A DNA stretch of 64,000 nt. It comes from Serratia sarumanii (GTDB taxonomy: Bacteria; Pseudomonadota; Gammaproteobacteria; Enterobacterales; Enterobacteriaceae). Both the position numbers and the translations under genes were made by a program. The DNA lies in the NCBI RefSeq assembly GCF_029962605.1, contig NZ_CP124750.1, forward strand, positions 1,178,001 to 1,242,000. The letters are read 5' to 3'. The notes beneath the pieces were generated by a model that saw only the letters and a list, made by a program, of their open reading frames with translations, was not told where the DNA came from and made no database searches. Of the stretch, positions 59,223 through 64,000 are shown one piece after another (within the stretch, counting starts at the first letter, position 1; each line of letters starts with the position of its first letter).

Positions 59223-59867
59223 ATGCAAAAAGTATTGATTACCGGCTTTGAGCCGTTTGGCGGCGAGCGCCTCAACCCCTCCTGGGAAGTGGTGAAGCAG
59301 CTCAATGATATGGAGCTGGTCGGCACGCGCATCGTGGCGCGCCAGCTGCCGTGCGTGTTCGGCGCGGCGCTGGATGCGCTCAATGCGGCGATCGACGAGG
59401 TGCAGCCGGTGATGGTGCTGGCTATCGGCCAGGCCGGCGGCCGCACCGACATCACGATTGAACGGGTGGCGATCAACGTCGACGATGCGCGTATCCCCGA
59501 CAATCAGGGGCAACAGCCGGTGGACGAGCCGATCGTCGCCGGCGGCCCGGCGGCCTATTTCAGCACCTTGCCGATTAAAGCGATGGTCAGTTCGATGCGC
59601 GAGGCCGGCATTCCGGCCGCCGTTTCGCAGACCGCCGGCACCTATGTGTGCAACCATGTCATGTATGGCCTGCTGCACCGTTTGAGCGGCCAGCGCGAGG
59701 TCAAGGGCGGGTTTATCCATATCCCGTACCTGCCGGAACAGGCGGCGGCGCACCCCGGCGCGCCGAGCATGGCGGCCTCGACGGTGCTGTTTGCATTGGA
59801 GCTGGCCGTTTCCATCGCTTTGCAGGTGGAGCACGATCTGAAAGTGGTGGGCGGCGCGACGCATTAA
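59223..59867 (+). CDS. pcp: Pyroglutamyl-peptidase I
   Basis: Cysteine peptidase removing N-terminal 5-oxoproline from peptides. 214 residues. Catalytic triad Glu80 (TIERVAIN), Cys143 ([10 protein letters not shown]) and His166 (GFIHIPYLP). TAGGAG ribosome site. Its product, 5-oxoproline, is the substrate of PxpABC upstream. Last gene of this operon before nei. Confidence 0.96.
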   Translation: MQKVLITGFEPFGGERLNPSWEVVKQLNDMELVGTRIVARQLPCVFGAALDALNAAIDEVQPVMVLAIGQAGGRTDITIERVAINVDDARIPDNQGQQPVDEPIVAGGPAAYFSTLPIKAMVSSMREAGIPAAVSQTAGTYVCNHVMYGLLHRLSGQREVKGGFIHIPYLPEQAAAHPGAPSMAASTVLFALELAVSIALQVEHDLKVVGGATH

Positions 59868-59921
59868 TCAAGAAAATCCCCGGCGTAGCGCGCTGCGCCG
59901 GGTCTACGTAAGGAGTGGTCT

Positions 59922-60713
59922 ATGCCGGAAGGACCGGAGATTCGCCGGGCGGCGGACAAACTGGCGGCGGCGGTGATCGATCAGCCGCTGACCGCCGTCG
60001 ATTTCGCTTTTCCCCAGCTGAAACACTACCGCCAGCGTCTGCTCGGCGAGCGCATCGTCGCCATCGAGCCGCGCGGCAAGGCGCTGCTGACCCATTTCTC
60101 CAACGGGCTGACGATGTACAGCCACAACCAGCTGTACGGCGTGTGGAAAGTGGCGGCGGCCGGGGAGACACCGGAGACCCGGCGCGATCTGCGGGTGCGG
60201 CTGGAAACCGCCCGCAGCGCGATATTGCTCTACAGCGCTTCCGACATTACCGTCGGGCCGCGCGAGGAGATAGAGCAGCACCCGTTTTTGCAACGCATCG
60301 GCCCCGACGTGTTGGACATGTCGTTGACGGTGGAAGATGTGGCGGAGCGGTTGCTGACGCCGCGTTTTCGCCGCAGGCAGCTGGGCGGCATGCTGCTCGA
60401 CCAGGCGTTTCTTGCCGGATTGGGTAACTATCTGCGCGCCGAAATCCTGTGGCAGGCCGAACTGGCGCCGCAGCACAAACCGCAGGATCTGCCGCCGGAG
60501 GCGCTGCGCCGCCTGGCGGACGCATTGCTGGCGGTGCCGCGCCTTTCCTACCAGACGCGCGGGCAGGCGGATGACAACCGGCATCACGGCGCGCTGTTTC
60601 GCTTCAAGGTGTTTCATCGCAGCGGCGAGCCTTGCGAACGCTGCGGTGGGATGATCGTGCGTACCGAACTGTCGTCGCGGCCGTTTTATTGGTGCCCGGG
60701 CTGCCAGAAATAA
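59922..60713 (+). CDS. nei: Endonuclease VIII (DNA glycosylase Nei)
   Basis: Removes oxidised pyrimidines by glycosylase/beta,delta-lyase action. 263 residues, the E. coli length. Catalytic Pro2-Glu3 (MPEGPEIRR), helix-two-turn-helix, and a C-terminal zinc finger CERCGG...CPGC. AAGGAG ribosome site. Follows pcp by 54 bp and converges on gltA; nei is next to pxpA in E. coli. Confidence 0.97.
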   Translation: MPEGPEIRRAADKLAAAVIDQPLTAVDFAFPQLKHYRQRLLGERIVAIEPRGKALLTHFSNGLTMYSHNQLYGVWKVAAAGETPETRRDLRVRLETARSAILLYSASDITVGPREEIEQHPFLQRIGPDVLDMSLTVEDVAERLLTPRFRRRQLGGMLLDQAFLAGLGNYLRAEILWQAELAPQHKPQDLPPEALRRLADALLAVPRLSYQTRGQADDNRHHGALFRFKVFHRSGEPCERCGGMIVRTELSSRPFYWCPGCQK

Positions 60714-60714
60714 C

Positions 60715-60743
60715 CAAAAAAAACGCCGCCCGAAGGGGCGGCG
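60715..60743 (-). terminator. gltA terminator
   Basis: CGCCGCCC/GGGCGGCG hairpin with a run of eight Ts after it on the minus strand, 28 bp beyond the gltA stop. Confidence 0.88.
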
Positions 60744-60770
60744 CGGTGCGGTTTCAGCCGGGAAAGCGGC

Positions 60771-62063
60771 TTACTTGTTTTTCAGCTGGGATTTGAAATC
60801 GCGTTCGGCATAGCCGGTGTACAGCTGACGCGGACGGGCAATTTTGATGCCTTCGTCGTGCATTTCGTTCCAGTGGGCGATCCAGCCGATGGTGCGCGCG
60901 ATGGCGAAGATCACGGTGAACATGGAAGAAGGAATGCCCATCGCCTTCAGGATGATGCCGGAGTAGAAGTCGACGTTCGGGTACAGTTTCTTCTCGATGA
61001 AGTACGGGTCGTTCAGCGCGATGTGTTCCAGCTCCATCGCGACCTGCAGCAGGTTGTCGTCCTTCTTGTTCAGCTCTTTCAGCACTTCGTGACAGGTTTC
61101 GCGCATCACGGTAGCGCGCGGATCGTAGTTCTTGTACACGCGGTGGCCGAAGCCCATCAGGCGGAAGGAGTCGTTCTTGTCCTTGGCGCGCTTGATGAAT
61201 TCCGGAATGTGCTCGACGGTCTTGATCTCTTCCAGCATTTTCAGCGCCGCTTCGTTGGCGCCGCCGTGTGCCGGCCCCCACAGGGAGGCGATGCCGGCCG
61301 CGATGCAGGCGAACGGGTTGGCGCCGGAAGAGCCGGCGGTGCGCACGGTAGAGGTAGAGGCGTTCTGCTCATGGTCGGCGTGCAGGATCAGGATGCGATC
61401 CATGGCGCGTTCCAGCACCGGGTTCACCACGTACTCTTCGCACGGGGTGGCGAACATCATGTGCAGGAAGTTGCCGGCATAGGACAGATCGTTGCGCGGG
61501 TAAACGAACGGCTGGCCCAGGGAGTATTTGTAGCACATCGCCGCCACGGTCGGCATTTTGGACAGCAGGCGGAACGCGGTGATTTCACGGTGACGCTCGT
61601 TGTTGACGTCCAGCGCATCGTGGTAGAACGCCGCCAGCGCGCCGGTCACGCCGCACAGCACCGCCATCGGGTGCGAGTCGCGACGGAAGCCACGGAACAG
61701 ATGGGTGATCTGGTCGTGGATCATGGTGTGGCGGGTGACGGTGGTCTTGAAGGTCTCGAACTCTTCCGGCGTTGGGGTCTCGCCGTACAGCAGGATGTAG
61801 CACACTTCCAGGTAGGAAGATTCTTTCGCCAGCTGCTCGATAGGGAAGCCGCGGTGCAGCAGCACGCCTTTGTCGCCGTCGATGAAGGTAATCTTGGATT
61901 CGCAAGAAGCGGTGGAGGTAAAGCCGGGATCAAATGTGAAATAACCTTTGGAACCCAGAGCGCGGACATCGAGGACATCAGGGCCCAGTGTCGGTGTCAA
62001 TACGCCCAGTTCGATCGGAGCTTCGCTGTCGTTAATGGTTAGCGTCGCTTTCTTATCAGTCAT
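60771..62063 (-). CDS. gltA: Citrate synthase
   Basis: First TCA-cycle enzyme; hexameric NADH-sensitive type II form. 430 residues (E. coli 427). Active-site motifs: [13 protein letters not shown] near 265-277 and [13 protein letters not shown] near 304-316, and the catalytic Asp in PNVDFYSG near 364. AAGGAG ribosome site. Divergent from sdhCDA. Confidence 0.98.
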   Translation of the reverse strand: MTDKKATLTINDSEAPIELGVLTPTLGPDVLDVRALGSKGYFTFDPGFTSTASCESKITFIDGDKGVLLHRGFPIEQLAKESSYLEVCYILLYGETPTPEEFETFKTTVTRHTMIHDQITHLFRGFRRDSHPMAVLCGVTGALAAFYHDALDVNNERHREITAFRLLSKMPTVAAMCYKYSLGQPFVYPRNDLSYAGNFLHMMFATPCEEYVVNPVLERAMDRILILHADHEQNASTSTVRTAGSSGANPFACIAAGIASLWGPAHGGANEAALKMLEEIKTVEHIPEFIKRAKDKNDSFRLMGFGHRVYKNYDPRATVMRETCHEVLKELNKKDDNLLQVAMELEHIALNDPYFIEKKLYPNVDFYSGIILKAMGIPSSMFTVIFAIARTIGWIAHWNEMHDEGIKIARPRQLYTGYAERDFKSQLKNK

Positions 62064-62300
62064 TTACTGTCTCCTTAGCGCCTTATTTTAAAAACCACTA
62101 ACAACTGAAATACCTTAAATCTCTGCAGGTTGCCCGCAAAAAAATGGTGCGGACGCTAACTCTGTGAGCGACTGCGCAACTGTGCGCGGGTAGGGTACAG
62201 AGTGCTGACCAGGCGAACGAGACGGGTGACCAGTTGTTAACGATTCATAGTAATTCGTTATAGTCTGTTAATCTTACCTATGAGCTGTTCGAAGAGATGT

Positions 62301-62392
62301 GAACCTATCCCAATAATCTGTTTTTATTTGCTTTATTTGCTTTTTGACGCCGGCAAAATCGAGCGGGAAACAACGGCTATTGGGATAGGTTC
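62301..62392. repeat. 92-bp element with 15-bp terminal inverted repeats
   Basis: GAACCTATCCCAATA at 62301-62315 and its exact complement TATTGGGATAGGTTC at 62378-62392, separated by 62 bp. The similarity continues inward imperfectly (CTGTTT versus GTTGTTT). This looks like a small non-coding repeat or MITE-like element; no clear target duplication is seen. Confidence 0.7.
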
Positions 62393-62542
62393 GTCAAATA
62401 CACTGTTGCACAACTCGAACCCGGGGGGAAGTGTATCTGCTGACCCATAGCGCATCATAGGACCGTTTGTGCCCCTATATGTAATGGAAATGTTGATCTC
62501 TTGTCAAATCAGATAATTAATTTTGCACTAATTGTGAAATCC

Positions 62543-62556
62543 GTGATCTGAATCAC
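62543..62556. promoter_or_regulatory. CRP-like site upstream of sdhC
   Basis: GTGATCTGAATCAC is a perfect GTGA-N6-TCAC palindrome, about 40 bp upstream of the sdh -35. Fits class I CRP activation of sdh. Confidence 0.65.
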
Positions 62557-62594
62557 TGTTCGGGGGAAATGTTATCAAAGCGGTTGTATGAGAA

Positions 62595-62623
62595 TTGTAA
62601 TCAGAATGTGATCCTCCTATACT
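62595..62623 (+). promoter_or_regulatory. sdhCDAB promoter
   Basis: TTGTAA, 17-bp spacer, TATACT. The layout and position match the E. coli sdh promoter. Confidence 0.75.
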
Positions 62624-62793
62624 GCCGCCAGGTCTCCGGATTACCCTGAAGTAGGAGCACCCAGCGTTATAAATGCGCGCCGTTTGAGCACAGAGGATGT
62701 TGATGTTTGAGCGCGTGACGTGTAAGGGTTTTAGGCTCTTAACGCTGTCTGATCCCCGCCCAGGCCCGGAGGAAGGAAAATAATAAGAGCTGT

Positions 62794-63183
62794 GTGGGCA
62801 AATACGTGAAAAAACAACGACCTGTCAACTTGGATCTGCAAACGATCCGGTTCCCCGTAACTGCGATAGCGTCTATCTTACACCGAGTCTCTGGCGTAAT
62901 TACCTTCGTTGCCGTGGGTATCCTCCTCTGGCTGCTGGGCCTGTCACTCTCTTCCCAAGAGGGGTTCCTGCAGGCGGCCGCCATCATGAATAGCTTCATC
63001 GTCAAATTCATATTCTGGGGAATCCTCACGGCGCTGGCCTATCACATTTGCGGTGGCATCCGTCACTTGTTAATGGATTTTGGCTACATCGAAGAGAGTT
63101 TGGCCGCCGGTACCCGTTCCGCCCAGGTGGCGATCGGCCTGACCGTCGTGCTGTCAGTTCTGGCTGGAGTCCTCGTATGGTAA
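62794..63183 (+). CDS. sdhC: Succinate dehydrogenase cytochrome b556 subunit SdhC
   Basis: 129-residue membrane anchor of complex II, three membrane helices. Ser/Arg quinone-site segment [12 protein letters not shown] near 27-38. GTG start at 62794, as annotated in E. coli; the [13 protein letters not shown] segment is conserved. The stop overlaps sdhD. Confidence 0.95.
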   Translation: MGKYVKKQRPVNLDLQTIRFPVTAIASILHRVSGVITFVAVGILLWLLGLSLSSQEGFLQAAAIMNSFIVKFIFWGILTALAYHICGGIRHLLMDFGYIEESLAAGTRSAQVAIGLTVVLSVLAGVLVW

Positions 63184-63524
63184 ACAACGTTTCTGCATTA
63201 GGGCGCAACGGCGTGCACGATTGGCTGCTGCTGCGCGCTTCCGCTATCATCATCACCCTGTACGTCCTGTATATCCTGGGCTTCTTCGTCACGGCTCCGG
63301 AACTCACTTATGACATCTGGCGCGGTTTCTTCGCCACTTCCATTACGAAAGTGTTCACTCTGCTGACCTTGCTGTCGATTCTGGTGCATGCCTGGATCGG
63401 GCTGTGGCAGGTGCTGACGGACTACGTCAAGCCGCTCGCGGTTCGCCTGGTGTTGCAGCTGGCTGTCGTGGTCGCGTTGCTGGTCTATTTACTGTACGGA
63501 ACAATCGTAGTGTGGGGTGCTTAA
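63177..63524 (+). CDS. sdhD: Succinate dehydrogenase membrane anchor SdhD
   Basis: 115 residues, as in E. coli. Start at 63177 ([18 protein letters not shown]) overlapping sdhC by 7 bp. Three hydrophobic helices; heme-ligand His in SILVHAWIG and quinone-site Tyr in LTDYVKP. Confidence 0.96.
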   Translation: MVNNVSALGRNGVHDWLLLRASAIIITLYVLYILGFFVTAPELTYDIWRGFFATSITKVFTLLTLLSILVHAWIGLWQVLTDYVKPLAVRLVLQLAVVVALLVYLLYGTIVVWGA

Positions 63525-64000
63525 ATGAAACTGCCAGTCAGAGAGTTTGATGCCGTCGTAATCGGCGCCGGCGGTGCGGGCATGCGTGCCGCGCTGCAAA
63601 TTTCCCAAGCGGGCTCGACCTGTGCCCTGCTGTCCAAAGTTTTCCCGACCCGTTCCCATACCGTGTCCGCACAGGGCGGCATCACCGTCGCGCTGGGCAA
63701 CAGCCACGAGGACAACTGGGAATGGCATATGTACGACACGGTGAAAGGTTCCGACTATATCGGTGACCAGGACGCCATCGAATATATGTGTAAAACCGGC
63801 CCGGAAGCGATTCTGGAACTGGAACACATGGGCCTGCCGTTCTCTCGTCTGGACGACGGCCGCATCTATCAGCGCCCGTTCGGCGGCCAGTCGCTGAACT
63901 TCGGCGGCGAGCAGGCGGCGCGTACCGCAGCCGCAGCCGACCGTACCGGCCACGCGCTGCTGCACACCCTGTACCAACAGAACCTGAAAAACCACACCAC
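63525..64000 (+). CDS. sdhA: Succinate dehydrogenase flavoprotein SdhA, 3' end beyond window
   Basis: First 158 codons of the FAD subunit. FAD motif [13 protein letters not shown] near residue 12-24; the covalent-FAD His in [10 protein letters not shown] near 45. Starts directly after the sdhD stop and runs off the window. Confidence 0.97.
   Translation, partial: MKLPVREFDAVVIGAGGAGMRAALQISQAGSTCALLSKVFPTRSHTVSAQGGITVALGNSHEDNWEWHMYDTVKGSDYIGDQDAIEYMCKTGPEAILELEHMGLPFSRLDDGRIYQRPFGGQSLNFGGEQAARTAAAADRTGHALLHTLYQQNLKNHT

Larger units (their letters stand above)
62064..62793. other. gltA-sdhC divergent control region
   Basis: 730 bp without a gene. It contains the promoters of both operons: a good sdh promoter (62595-62623), a CRP/FNR-like site (62543-62556) and GTTAAC-type motifs near 62235-62270 that could bind ArcA. 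A 92-bp inverted-repeat element lies at 62301-62392. The sdhC leader is about 160 nt. Confidence 0.7.

Overview
The window is chromosomal DNA of a Serratia marcescens-group enterobacterium. Gene order follows the E. coli 15-16 minute region (lptE-leuS ... gltIJKL ... lnt-corC-ybeYZ-miaB ... tRNA cluster-asnB-nag-glnS-chiPQ-fur-fldA-seqA-pgm-kdp-phr-ybgI-pxp-nei-gltA-sdh). Two genes typical of Serratia are added: a leaderless family 18 chitinase matching ChiC and an 885-residue chitobiase joined to chiPQ. GC content is high, so nearly every gene carries long antisense open frames, which I treated as shadows. I see no insertion sequence, prophage, CRISPR array or integron. This is mostly core genome with a few accessory genes.

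Layout. 1-9.5 kb: LPS assembly (lptE), leucyl-tRNA synthetase, YbeL, an azoreductase with an unusual C-terminal tail, nucleoside hydrolase RihA, an orphan deaminase-fold protein, and the gltIJKL glutamate/aspartate ABC transporter with a SroC-like 3' UTR. 9.9-17.4 kb: lnt, corC, ybeY, ybeZ (one minus-strand block), yjdM, miaB and divergent ubiF. 17.5-18.1 kb: six tRNA genes (Met-Leu-Gln-Gln-Met-Gln) from one strong promoter, then asnB. 20.3-35.2 kb: an interleaved chitin/GlcNAc supercluster: chiC, nagBACD, divergent nagE, glnS, then chiP-chiQ-chb. 35.5-41 kb: fur, fldA, ybfE, ybfF, seqA, pgm. 41-42 kb: a YqjI-like PadR repressor with three copies of its probable operator, coupled to a DUF3861 gene. 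42-50.6 kb: kdpFABCDE and ybfA. 50.7-60.7 kb: a DUF523-DUF1722 fusion, photolyase, a periplasmic class II cyclic-nucleotide phosphodiesterase, ybgI, and a 5-oxoproline salvage operon (pxpBCA, DUF969-DUF979 membrane pair, pcp) followed by nei. 60.7-64 kb: gltA divergent from sdhCDA, with sdhA cut by the window end.

How the genes work together. Chitin broken down outside the cell by ChiC and others gives chitooligosaccharides that enter through ChiP, are split by chitobiase to GlcNAc, imported by NagE as GlcNAc-6-P and converted by NagA/NagB to fructose-6-P. NagC boxes and a CRP site between nagB and nagE, NagC-like boxes before chiP, and a perfect ChiX pairing site over the chiP ribosome binding site tie the pathway together. 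The pxp-pcp block would take up or release 5-oxoproline and open it to glutamate. gltA and sdh feed the TCA cycle.

Points most worth a second look: the orphan deaminase-fold protein between gltL and rihA; the triple-operator PadR/DUF3861 unit; the DUF969/979 pair inside the 5-oxoproline operon; the periplasmic cNMP phosphodiesterase; and a 92-bp inverted-repeat element between gltA and sdhC.
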